Shown one piece after another: positions 37,386 through 46,475 of a stretch of DNA of 64,000 bases (positions are counted from its first letter, which is position 1; every line of letters starts with the position of its first letter). Where the stretch lies: positions 67,103,321-67,167,320 of the forward strand of contig NC_059075.1 in NCBI RefSeq assembly GCF_020497125.1, in the 5' to 3' direction. Below the pieces are notes generated by a model. The model was not told the origin of the DNA and searched no databases. It saw nothing but the letters and a program-made list of their open reading frames with translations. The position numbers and the translations under genes were made by a program. This DNA comes from Mauremys mutica (Eukaryota; Chordata; Testudines; Geoemydidae).

Positions 37386-38672
37386 ATGGAGCCCGCTGCG
37401 ATCATCGCTGCACTTATGGCCGTTGTCAACTCCTCGCACCTTATCGTCCACCTCTTCCACAGTCAGCTGCTGAGAAATCGGGTGAGGAGGCTCCGGCAGC
37501 GCGGTGAGGACAGGAATTCACAGAGTGGCGCAGACCTCTCACAAAGCAGGGTACGCCGCGCCGTGGAGATCATGGTGGCAATGGGTCAAGTTCATGGTGT
37601 GGAACGGCGATTCTGGGCCCGGGAAACAAGCACGGACTGGTGGGACCGCATAGTGCTGCAGGTCTGGGATGAATCACAGTGGCTGTGAAACTTCAGGATG
37701 CGTAAGGGCACTTTCCTTGAACTCTGTGACTTGCTGTCCCCTGCCCTGAAGCGCCAGGACACCCGGATGCGAGCAGCCCTGAGTGTGCAGAAGCGAGTGG
37801 CCATAGCCCTCTGGAAACTTGCAACGCCAGACAGCTACCGGTCGGTAGCGAACCACTTTGGCATGGGCAAATCTGCCGTGGGGGTTGCTGTGATTGAAGT
37901 AGCCCACGCAATCGTTGAGCAACTTCTCTCAAAGGTAGTGACTCTCGGAAACGTCCAGGACATCATAGATGGCTTCGCCGCGATGGGATTCCCAAACTGC
38001 GGTGGGGCTATAGATGGGACTCACATCCCTATCCCGGCACCAGCCCACCAGGCCAGCGAGTACATTAACTGAAAGGGCTACTTTTCAATGGTGCTGCAAG
38101 CACTGGTAGACCATAGGGGACGTTTTACCAACATCTTCGTTGGGTGGGTGGGCAAGGTTCATGATGCGCGTGTGTTCAGGAACTCTGGTCTGTTTAAACG
38201 CCTCCAGGCAGGTACTTTCTTCCCGGACCACAAAATAACGGTTGGGGATGTGCAGATGCCTACAGTGATCCTCGGGGACCCAGCCTACCCGCTAATGCCC
38301 TGGCTCATGAAGCCCTATACAGGCGCCTTGGACAGAGAGAAGGAACTCTTCAACTACCGGCTGAGCAAGTGCAGAATGGTGGTGGAGTGTGCTTTCGGAC
38401 GTCTCAAGGGGAGATGGCGGAGCTTACTGACTCGCTCGGACATCAGCGAAAAGAATATCCCCGTAGTTATTGCTGCTTGCTGTGTGCTACACAATCTCTG
38501 TGAGAGCAAGGGCGAGACCTTTTTGTCCGGATGGGAGGTTGAGGCAAATCGCCTGGCTGCAGTTTACGCTCAGCCAGACACCCGTGCCAAGAGAATATCC
38601 CAGCGGGAAGCGCTGTGTATCCGGGAGGCTTTGAAAGCAAGTTTCCTCGGAGAGCAGGGTAACCTATGACTC
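37386..38672 (+). pseudogene. Harbinger (HARBI1-like) DDE transposase, two in-frame stops
   Basis: The frame runs in one register from an ATG at 37386 to a stop right after 38669, interrupted by TGA at 37686-37688 and 38070-38072. The transposase cuts and joins the element ends in the nucleus. Catalytic residues are visible: D in AIDGTHIPI (codon 38013), D in KVHDARVFRNS (codon 38163) and E in VVECAFGRLKGRW (codon 38385). A helix-turn-helix-like segment (SYRSVANHFGMGKSAV) lies upstream of the catalytic core. Both stops can be explained by CpG decay (CGA to TGA). There is no frameshift. An AATAAA at 38814-38819 is a likely poly(A) signal. Without the stops the length (about 428 codons) would be normal for the family. 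The N-terminal start is a choice; no splice site is needed to join it. Confidence 0.88.
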
Positions 38673-38813
38673 TCCACTTGCTTTCAAGAGAAACTGACCC
38701 TGGGCCTGTGTCTTTATGTGTCGATTTCGATCTGCGGTTACATACCCCGTTCTCCAAGTTTCCCCCACTTCCAAAGCACGTTTTAAAGCAAATTAATTGT
38801 AACACTCATTATT

Positions 38814-38819
38814 AATAAA
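38814..38819 (+). terminator. Poly(A) signal AATAAA of the transposase gene
   Basis: AATAAA lies about 145 nt after the transposase stop, within an AT-rich stretch, suitably placed for 3' end formation. Position is seen directly; use is inferred. Confidence 0.5.
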
Positions 38820-39546
38820 TCTTTGTTTTACTTTGCATTTCTGTTCAGGTGTTGAAACATGGACGCATACTGTGCTGGGCACGGTGTGCACTGATGTACA
38901 GACCGCTTGTTCCATAGAGGAATGACATCCTCCTGCTCCTACATAGGTCTCTGGGGTGGGGGACGGTTGCAAGTGGTTGTGCATGAAGGGGAGGGTTTGC
39001 AGGAAGGGGTGGGTTTGCAGGAAGGGACGAGTGGTGCCTTCTTTGGATAGGGGTTTGGATGACGGCAGTGGGCTGCGGGTTTGGGCGTAGGAAGGGGTGA
39101 GGGGTGTGGGGGAAGGGTGAGTATCTGTCCGTGGATGAGGGCTCTTGTTGGGGCTCAGGGCAGCGGAGAGGCTCGGTGCTACGGTGGAAGTGCATGGTAA
39201 GGGCAGCGTGCCTTAACATTAAGGGGGTGGCAGGCGCTAGGACCCTGGACAAGCATACACATCACAGAATGACCCGGGGCAGCATACACCACACAGAGTG
39301 ACCCTGGTGCCTACTGACTGCAGTGTGTGTGTGCCCTGCAGTTGATCATGCCCCCAAGTCTGTACCCTGGTAATGTAGGCTATACCGTGCAATTATAAAT
39401 CCCCTCCCCCCACATACACAAAAGAATCCTCTGACACGAAAGACGTGACCGAAACAGTGAATAACAGCAAACAGCTTTTAATAATCTAATACACAGTGGG
39501 GGGATGAAACTTGGATTTGGGACTGGGTGAGCCTGTAAGGGAAGCA

Positions 39547-40019
39547 CTTCTACAAATTTATAGCGTGAGAGGTGTGTGGTACATTAGCGCTATGCAGTGG
39601 TGCAGTGACAGTTCTCACGGCCCCTACCGCCCCTCCGTCTTGTACTTTTGGGTGGGGGGGGGCAGGACTTCTTGGCGGGGGAGGGCGGTTGCAGATACAC
39701 TGCAGGGGGGCTCTGTCCTCCTGCCTGCGGTCCTGCAGAACATCAACAAGGCGCCGGAGCGTGTCCGTTTGCTCCCTCATTCACCCAAGCAGCGTTTGAG
39801 TCACCTGCTGGTCTTCCTGCCGCCACCTATCCTCCCGTTCGATGTGTGTGCGATGCTGTTGACATAGGGTCTCCCTCCACTGTCTCTGCTCTGCCGCCTC
39901 GGCTCTGGAGCAGGCCATCAGTTCCGCGAACATCTCGTCCCTAGTCTTTTTCTTTCGCCGCCTAATCTGTGCCAGCCTCTGCGAGGGGGATGCCGGGGCA
40001 GTCCGGGAAAGAGCCGAAG
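39547..40019 (-). pseudogene. Harbinger Myb/SANT-like protein, exon 2 (one in-frame stop)
   Basis: The acceptor cacacAG (40021-40020) opens an exon whose first two bases complete the codon split in exon 1, giving A-S-A-L-S-R-T-A-P-A-S-P. A basic segment RRRKKKTRDEMFAELM follows, then a charged coiled-coil-like region (EAAEQRQWRETLCQQ, then EREDRWRQEDQQV). TGA at 39783-39781 interrupts the frame. It resumes at once with MREQTDTLRRLVDVLQDRR, so the stop is probably CGA decay. A minus-strand ATTAAA at 39482-39477 is a candidate poly(A) signal. The C-terminal helical region is typical of these proteins. Confidence 0.75.
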
Positions 40020-40495
40020 CTGTGTGATGGGAAAAGTAAGTGATTTCCTTGAACAGATACATGTTTGCGAACAGTGAACACAGTCTAGTCAGTTTCTCTG
40101 AACAAGACCATACAGGGCAACAAGTCTCACGAGATCTCAGGACAAGTTCGAGATTTCGGAATACGCTCTCATTGGCTGCGGCATTGCACAGGAGAGCGGA
40201 CAAGTGGGGAGAGACAGCTGAATCCGTCTAGCAGACAGTCCTGGTAAGCCTTACAGTACATTCTGCTTATCAGTTAATGGATAGCTGTGCCCTCCTGCTA
40301 AAGGCAATCTGGAAATCATATACTCTGACCCTTTTCCAGCCACTCCCGCCAGTGCACGGGAAAGATCAATGTATGCTTTTCTTATGTGGCCTACAACACG
40401 TGGCTGTTAAGCGAGGGTCATTGTTATGCAAAGTAAAAGTCAACCATTCACAACAGTAACAATACACTAATTGCCCTAATTAGATGCAGCATTTC

Positions 40496-40786
40496 ATGAA
40501 CGAGATCACCCTGAGGCGGGTCCCTCGGAGTCACAAAGAGCGGATGCTAAGGGAAGCCCTGCAGAGACCAGGACCATATGCGGCCATGCTTGTGGAGGCG
40601 ATGATTCCCATGTACATAAGGATGTCCTGGCGCTGAAGAGTGTGCTTCCACGGAGCACCCAACAAGGCACCTCTCCCCAGGAACCTCCTGCGGAGGCTTT
40701 TTGAGGACCTCTATGAGACCTTTGTTGAATTGTCCCTGGAGGATTATTGTTCAATCCCTATATGTGTGGACCTACTTTTCATATAG
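40496..40786 (+). CDS. Third reading frame inside the Harbinger element, unrecognised
   Basis: A plus-strand frame starts at ATG 40496 and runs 96 codons to TAG 40784-40786, with one TGA at 40634-40636 that could be a decayed CGA. It reads MNEITLRRVPRSHKERMLRE and so on, with LLRRLFEDLYETFVELSLED near the end. It is basic and helix-prone, unlike chance antisense frames nearby. An acceptor-like ctaattagatgcAG precedes it (AG at 40488-40489), and an AATAAA follows at 40845-40850. It lies wholly inside the intron of the minus-strand Myb/SANT gene. It matches no family I know. It could be a downstream exon of the transposase transcript, a third element gene, or coincidence. Confidence 0.35.
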
Positions 40787-40874
40787 TTTTTCATTGAAAA
40801 TTGTATATATAGTATTTCTATTTTTTTATACCTGTTTTATAAAAAATAAATGTTTACATGTTTATAGCACTTAC

Positions 40875-41544
40875 CGCCTGATCCTTCCCCTGATTCAGAG
40901 TCCGGGTTAACGGCCGGGGAGGGTTGGTAGGGGATCTCTGTGAGGGTGATGAGATCCTGGCTGTCAGGGAAAGCGGTATTGTGTTCGCTGTCGCCTGCGC
41001 CGTCCTCCACAGACCCTTCCTCATCTTCCCCATCGGCGAACATCGAGGAGGAACTGTCCAGGTTCACTATGCCATCCACTGAGTCCACGGTCACTGGTGG
41101 GGCAGTAGTGGCAGACCCACCTAGAATGGCATGCAGTGCCTCGTAGAAGCGGCATGTCTGGGGCTGGGCTCCGGAGCGTCCGTTTGCCGCTCTGACTTTT
41201 TGGTAGCCTTGTCTCAGGTCCTTGATTTTCACGCGGCACTGCATTGCATCCCGGCTGTATCCTTTCTCTATCATTGCTTTGGAGACCTTCTCGAAGGTCT
41301 TTGCATTCCGCTTGTTGGAGCGCAGCTCCGACAGCACAGACTCCTCGCCCCACACACCGATCAGATCCAGGACTTCCCGGTCTGTCCATGCTGGGGACCT
41401 CTTTCTATTCTTGGATTGGCCGGACTCCTCTGCTGGAGAGCTCTGCATCGTTGCAGGTGCTGCGGAGCTCGCCCCGATGTCCAGCCAGGACGTCAGATTC
41501 AAAGTGCCCAGACAGGAAAAGGAATTCAAATTTTCCCGGGTCAT
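40875..41544 (-). CDS. Harbinger Myb/SANT-like DNA-binding protein, exon 1
   Basis: This is the second protein of PIF/Harbinger transposons, which helps transposase reach the nucleus and bind the element ends (known for Harbinger Myb-like proteins). The trihelix-type Myb/SANT domain spans SPAWTDREVLDLIGVWGEES, the segment with AKTFEKVSKAMIEKG, CRVKIKDLRQGYQKVR and CRFYEALHAILGG. A Ser/Asp/Glu-rich acidic linker follows. An alternative start is the ATG at about 41453 (MQSSPAEESG), which fits the family better than 41544. The exon ends at a strong donor (GGCG|gtaagt, GT at 40874-40873) after the first base of a codon. Unlike the transposase, this exon has no stop or shift. Confidence 0.85.
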
Positions 41545-42271
41545 TTCCTGTGTGGCTGGTCAGAGAATCCAAGCTCGGACTGCTGTCCAGAGCGTCAACA
41601 GAGTGGTGCACTGTGGGATAGCTCCCGGAGCTACTAAGTTCGATTTGCATCCACACCTAGCCTAATTCGAGCTAGCCATGTCGAATTTAGCGTTACTCCA
41701 CCTGTCGGGGTGGAGTACCGAATTCGAACTAAAGAGCCCTCTAGTTCGAATTAAATGGCTTCCTGGTGTGGACGGTTGAGCGGTTAGTTCGAATTAACGC
41801 TGCTAAATTTGATTTTAAGTCCTAGTGTAGACCAGGCCTAAGACATTAGCAGAGAGCTGCAAGACCTCAGAGATAGTGGATTGAGCCTCTCATTTTTTTT
41901 CCTTCATAGAACCATTGGGATTTCCTAAATATTTATGAATTTGTGGTTTACTTACTGAGTTAGAACCTGATCTTCCAGATGGTCAGGTCAACATATTCAA
42001 GTCCCATCGAAGTCAATGAGAGTTCTGTGGAGGAAGAAATACCTGCATAGTATTTAGAGATAACTAAGTGGTAGCTCCATAGAAAACGCTGATAACTGAC
42101 CAGTGACACCAGCTCATTTTCTCATAACAGGAAAGTAAATAATTCCTGTCACCTTGGCTGAGGAATGAAGAAGCACCAGTCCATACCACTGATGAATATT
42201 TCCAAAGCCAGCTGACTTTGTTGGTGGAATATATGTTTGTAGTGTAAGCCACTGTCTCTAGTTTATCTCAA

Positions 42272-42362
42272 GGTTATTATTACTATTATTGAGTGCTGAC
42301 ATTGTGCTTGCACTGGACATATGTAGGAGATTCAGTCCTTGCCCTGAGGAGTTACAATCTAG
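42272..42362 (+). repeat. Partial copy of the 'gtacaaacac' ancient repeat
   Basis: The phrases attgtgcttgcactggacat and tccttgccctgaggagttac, ending acaatctag, parallel the middle of the repeats at 5677 and 47557. Confidence 0.45.
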
Positions 42363-42391
42363 AGCAGTATGATCATACTTTCCAGTTTTCT

Positions 42392-42580
42392 AACACTTTT
42401 TATCCAAGGGTCTGAATGCACATGGCAGACATTAATGGAGGAAACTTCCCAACATTCCTGTGAGTGAGGTGTTAACAACATCATTTTACACATGGGGAAA
42501 CGGAGGCACCAAAAGCTACTTAAAGAGATAGGAACATACAACACAGATTCCATGATTTCCAGTCCTGTGATTTAACTGCA
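42392..42580 (+). repeat. MIR-like SINE relic
   Basis: The order aacactttttatccaagggt, cctgtgagtgaggtgttaac, ttacacatggggaaacggag, then gatttccagtcctgtgattt follows the MIR core and tail. Confidence 0.6.
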
Positions 42581-43279
42581 CAGGTTCTCCTTCTTTTCTG
42601 CACACAGACACAACAGGTTAGACACATTAAATATACCACGTGATGGTCCAAAATTGAAGAGGCGTCGGAATTTTGCAGTGATCATTGTAGGAGGACTGTG
42701 CAGAAGAAGCCTGTGCGGAGGAGGAAATTGTTTGGAGGTTAAGTCATTCACAGGCTCAGGACCCATCATGTGATGAATTAGCTAGTTGGCTTGGTCTTCA
42801 GGGAGAGCTGACCCTATGGCTAGAGAAATGTAGGGCATTTGCTACAAATTTCTTATTTCAGAAATGTTAGGTGGAGACAGTTCCAGAATTTAATTGTAAC
42901 TGCTGTTCACAGAGCTTGCCTACTGAGGGATTTCAGTGTCTCTGCAGTGTTTGGGAGCCCTGAAGTGTATACATACACATATTTATAATGTATAAACACA
43001 TGTGAGCATAGATAATATAAATATAATATAAAAATGTCAATGCATACATGAACTGCTTTGCATTAAAAAGTGTGAGAAATTGCACCAGAGTCTGAAAGCA
43101 TGAGCTCCTTTTACAGTGAGAAAGGAGGGATGTGATTTCATATAGCCCTTCTTGCCAATCAAGAAGAAAAAAAGCAAAGTGCAGGTATAATTTACACCCT
43201 GAGGCAATCGAGAGCAACACTAACTGAAAGCAAAACAACCCAACTGGCTAAGCCTTCAAGGCATGCAGAGGCTGGATTG

Positions 43280-43280
<1 letters not shown>
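42581..43280. other. Intronic stretch, no feature recognised
   Basis: An AT-rich segment (42960-43040) and chance frames only. Confidence 0.5.

Positions 43281-43332
<52 letters not shown>
43281..43332. repeat. Compound microsatellite (CT)n(GT)n(GA)n
   Basis: Consecutive runs of ct, then gt, then ga dinucleotides lie within about 52 bases, 630 bases upstream of exon A. Confidence 0.95.
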
Positions 43333-43333
<1 letters not shown>

Positions 43334-43963
43334 CACTAGCAGCTAATCCTTCATCCTTATTCAGTGAAGATGCTCATGGAATTCACGAGCGTTTTGCCTG
43401 TGTGTCAGAATTTGCCCCAGAGTTAATCTGCCCAACATACCTTATGGGAGCCTCCAGAGGAAGATTGTCCAGTAGAACTCTGATTAGCCAGATTAACCTA
43501 CTGTATGATTAGATTGAGGTGATCTGGGATTAAGTTGCAGTATATTCCCATGTATACAGGGGGCTGGTTTGTTCACTCCTTTTATGGTTTCCTTGTTGGA
43601 AGGATGTTTTAGGCCAAATTTTCAGACCTATGAGCAAAAGTTGTGCCTGTGAAGTGTGTGTGTGTGCGTTTGTGTGTGTACACACCCACTGAGTAACTGT
43701 GTGAGCAAAGTGTGCACTTGTGTGTGTAAATCAGGTGCAAGGCCGAAGGATTAGTTGCCTTGCAGTTATCCACTTTGTTCTGCCAGTGTAAATACACAGG
43801 AAGGGGAAGTAAATTTCTCTCCAGGGCCACTTTGAGCCTATTCAGCGGGTGAGTAAACTTTGACTGTCTCTAATTTTCCTCGTTGGTTTCTCTTACCCTC
43901 TCCCACCCTTGCTTTCCTATCCCCTCCTCCTCCTTATGACACTTATTATTTTTCAATCCACAG

Positions 43964-44070
43964 CAAAACAGTTCACATCAAGGTAATTGATGATGAGGAG
44001 TATGAGAAAAACAAGACTTTCTTCATTGAGCTGATGAGCCCACGCATGGTGGATATGAGTTTACAGAAAG
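43964..44070 (+). CDS. SLC8A3: SLC8A3 exon A (mutually exclusive, CBD2 segment)
   Basis: This 107-nt exon is bounded by a polypyrimidine tract plus CAG acceptor (AG at 43962-43963) and a GT donor at 44071 (AAAG|gtgtag, a fairly weak donor). It contributes one base to a split codon, then 35 full codons, then one base. The peptide includes IDDEEYEKNKTFFIEL and PRMVDMSLQK. It is part of the second Calx-beta domain (CBD2) in the large cytoplasmic loop of the exchanger. In this family the acidic cluster of the exon-A version contributes to regulatory Ca2+ binding by CBD2 (established for NCX proteins). Its partner is exon B, 1546 nt downstream. The intron just 3' is strikingly CU-rich (44100-44190). 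In mammals the A-type form is mainly neuronal; whether that holds here is inference. Exon identity is confident; paralogue choice is slightly less so. Confidence 0.92.
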
Positions 44071-44099
44071 GTGTAGTACTGGTCCTCCAGACTAATGTT

Positions 44100-44190
44100 A
44101 ACATTCTTCTTTCCTCTTCTTTTTCTTCTCCTGCCTTCTTTTCTCCTCTGTTTTTTTTCCTTTTTCTATGATTTCTTTTTATTTTCCAAC
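44100..44190 (+). promoter_or_regulatory. Pyrimidine-rich intronic tract after exon A
   Basis: Starting 30 nt past the exon A donor is a long run of ttcttt, tcctctt and tttttcct words with hardly a purine. Such CU-rich tracts bind PTB-type splicing regulators, and flanking them around an alternative exon is a known repressive layout. The tract is seen; its function is inferred. Confidence 0.45.
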
Positions 44191-44295
44191 CGCTCTGTCC
44201 TTAACACTGCTGTGCACGCACAAACTTGTCACATGGTACCTATTGGGTTTTAGCCGGATGCGGGGGGACCTTGGGAAGGGGACGAGATAGAGAGA

Positions 44296-44320
44296 CTGTG
44301 TGTTTGTGTGTGTGTGTGTA
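44296..44320 (+). repeat. (GT)n microsatellite
   Basis: A short imperfect run of tg dinucleotides. Confidence 0.8.
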
Positions 44321-44776
44321 AGCGAGAGATTAGGATACCACCCCAAAATTGCTGTGGTGGGGTTTTCTATTGCTCCCGTTGGCTGGAAGGATTGGACCTC
44401 CGCATGCCCATCTGTGCAGCTTCATTGGCAAAACATTTACAGGAAACATACCCAGATTCCTAGAGTAGCTGTCAGCCTGCCTCAGACCCATACTAATAAA
44501 AATACAAGAGTCAAATCCCACATGAAAGCAGCACATTAGTTCTCAAAAGTATTTGGTAAAGTCCTTTAGCTTTATTACAGACTGACTCAAGGAGCAACTG
44601 CCATCAGGATAAGGAAAGGGAAGAAAACCAACACCCTGTCTTTGATATTTTTTTTGGAGAGAAAGAGAGAGATATCATGGCAGCCTTATGCATTGACGTG
44701 GTATCAGACATAGTGTCGTGAGCTTGCCAGGGTGAAGAAGGAGCAATGCCAGTCTAGTCTGCAGGGTATTTTAATT

Positions 44777-44901
44777 TAGGGGGACTAGATGTCCCAATTT
44801 TATAGGGACAGTCCTGATTTTGGGGTCTTTATCTTATATAGACTCCTGTTACACACACACCCCCCGTCCCGATTTTTCACATTTGCTGTCTGGTCACCCT
44901 A
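44777..44901. mobile_element. hAT MITE (125 bp) between exons A and B
   Basis: The ends TAGGGGGACTAGA and TCTGGTCACCCTA are inverted repeats with few mismatches. Perfect 8-bp TSD ttttaatt flanks them (44769-44776 and 44902-44909). It lies in the short intron between the two alternative exons. Confidence 0.85.
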
Positions 44902-45057
44902 TTTTAATTCCAGCCGCCCGAGCCCTCTGGGGTATTTTAATACATGTTTCTCTTCCCAAGAGGTGGCAAAGACTTACAGTACTTCTGTGCCCAGGTAAAG
45001 CTGAATCTCTCAGTCACTGACCATCCACCCAATGGAGAACAGGCTGCCTGGCCTCAC

Positions 45058-45140
45058 TGGGTATGTCTACACCCAGGGATAAAAAACCTACAGCTGGCCC
45101 AGGTCCACTGACTCAGGCTCTTGGACTCAGGCTCCATGCG
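45058..45140 (+). mobile_element. Fragment of the fold-back MITE seen at 62.7 kb
   Basis: The phrases tatgtctacacccaggga, cctacagctggcccagg and gactcaggctc match the left arm of the element at 62727. Confidence 0.5.
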
Positions 45141-45385
45141 TGTATGAATGTATGTATGGATCTCTCTCTGTCCTGCTCCCCACCTCCACATCCAATGTCT
45201 TATCGGTTATGAAAGGGTGGGAAAAGCAATTGGTCCCTCAACTAAAATGTGTTTGATATCTTTGTGGCTGTTTTGCCCTTGGTTATTTCTGATTGGTCAA
45301 TGCTCAGTCAGCTGATGAGATATTATTACCATGTGACACTAAACTAAATGTGCTGCAGAAATCACCTCCCACTAACCATCAGCAA

Positions 45386-45570
45386 GGTCCAACCCTCCCC
45401 TCCCCCTTCACTCCCTTGCCCACCCCCATCTTCCTCCTCTAATACTTTCCCACTCACCCTAAGAGCAACTACTACCGATGCGCCATATCCAACAAACAAA
45501 ACGCTGCCCAAGGCAGCAGCAGGAACGGACTGCATGTGAGAAACGTGTGGTGCTGCTGCGTCTGCTCCAA
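45386..45570 (+). promoter_or_regulatory. Candidate splicing-control region upstream of exon B
   Basis: A C/T-rich tract (45386-45460) is followed by TGCATG at 45531-45536, 81 nt before exon B. A cluster of TGCT words lies at 45549-45570. TGCATG is the RBFOX binding word and YGCY clusters bind MBNL proteins; both families act in brain and muscle. Motifs are seen; action on this exon is inference. Confidence 0.4.
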
Positions 45571-45616
45571 CCAGCCAACCCACTGTACACGGCTGTCTTT
45601 CTTGTTGTCCCTACAG

Positions 45617-45720
45617 GAAGACCGTAAGGGTTAAAATAGTAGATGAGGAGGAATACGAAAGGCAGGAGACTTTCTTCATTACCCTTGGTGAACCGAAATG
45701 GATGGAACGAGGAATATCAG
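45617..45720 (+). CDS. SLC8A3: SLC8A3 exon B (mutually exclusive, CBD2 segment)
   Basis: This 104-nt exon has an acceptor ccctacAG at 45615-45616 and a donor TCAG|gtgtga at 45721. It contributes one base, 34 codons and one base, so entry and exit phases equal those of exon A. The peptide includes VDEEEYERQETFFITL and EPKWMERGIS, the B-type variant of the same CBD2 strand-loop region. The A-type IDDEEYEK cluster is replaced by VDEEEYER, consistent with altered Ca2+ regulation between variants. Splicing A directly to B would read GGA AGA CCG TAA, a stop inside B, so the two are alternatives by frame as well as by homology. A TGCATG (RBFOX-type) motif lies 81 nt upstream, and several TGCT motifs lie at 45549-45570. 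In mammals the B form is associated with skeletal muscle; transfer to this species is inference. Confidence 0.93.
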
Positions 45721-46245
45721 GTGTGAGATCCTTTTTGAAAACAAACCAAAAGAAACCAAACCCCAAATCCAAAAAAGTAACCCCTTCTTCTCCCTCCCAC
45801 CCACCTTTTCTTCTCCCCTGTCAGATGAATCAACTTTTATTCTTTTCCCTCCTGTATTCTCGCTCTCACCCTGTTTCGGTGTCATCTCTGCCTTTTAGAG
45901 CCTAGCTTATTTCTGATCCTCCTTTTGTGCAATGCTTGGGCCTCAGGCCTTATTAATATCATCAGTTTTAATTGGTTTTATTTTGTTTTGATGACATCTT
46001 TGCTGCTACCCCTTCTCCCCCCTAATGCCAAGACTGAAGGGAGTGAAATAGAACCGAAAAGAATGTAGTGCATGGCTATCTCTTCAACTCCCCTCTTCAA
46101 TACTGAATGTCCCACAGTCCTTCCCTCCTTTGTCCCCAGTCCCTTATGGTGCAGCGTTGAATATTGTTGTTGGGTTCCTCTGAATCTTTGCTAAAAGCCT
46201 GTCCCGTACAGCAGGGGAATCACAGTCACAGTGTTTTGGTTTTAC
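45721..46245. other. Intron just after exon B, pyrimidine-rich at first
   Basis: Positions 45778-45935 are C/T-rich (cttcttctccctcccaccca and similar), comparable to the tract after exon A. The remainder shows nothing recognisable. Confidence 0.5.
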
Positions 46246-46475
46246 AGTAATAATACTTTGCACTTCTCTAGCTTTTTTCATCCAAGAATCTCCAAGCACT
46301 TCACAAATATTCATTCATGGAGCCTCACAACACTTCTGTGAGGTAGGTATGAAGCCTTATTTCCCAGTTTACACGCCGATAAAATGAGGCACAAGGAGGT
46401 TAAATGACTTGGCCAAAATCACACAGCAAGTGAGTGGGAGAGCTGGAAACGAACCCGGACTCTGAGTTTCCAGTT
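46246..46475 (+). repeat. MIR-like SINE relic
   Basis: It runs aataatactttgcacttctc, ttcatccaagaatctccaag, gcctcacaacacttctgtga, aaaatgaggcacaaggaggt, then gtgggagagctggaaacgaa. It is the best-preserved MIR-type copy in the window. Confidence 0.75.

Larger units (their letters stand above)
37009..41838. mobile_element. PIF/Harbinger DNA transposon, structurally complete (4830 bp)
   Basis: The left terminus GGCCTTGTCTACACTA is inverted at the right end (minus reads GGCCTGGTCTACACTAGG). The 3-bp duplication taa flanks both ends (37006-37008 and 41839-41841), the hallmark of PIF/Harbinger. TTCGAA/TCGAA words cluster inside both ends (37030-37120 and 41640-41805). Two genes start near the ends and converge: a DDE transposase on plus and a Myb/SANT protein gene on minus. 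Three in-frame TGA codons break them, so this copy is probably inactive but recent enough to read easily. Host relation: it sits 2.1 kb upstream of SLC8A3 exon A. Confidence 0.93.

Noticed and set aside
41131..41665. Plus-strand frames of 125-168 codons opposite the Harbinger Myb gene
   Set aside because: They are antisense shadows of the minus-strand exon, which has a clear trihelix domain and a consensus donor.
43964..45720. Assignment to SLC8A1 or SLC8A2
   Set aside because: The family is the same, but PRMVDMS in A and EPKWMERGIS in B fit SLC8A3 better; a database alignment would settle it.
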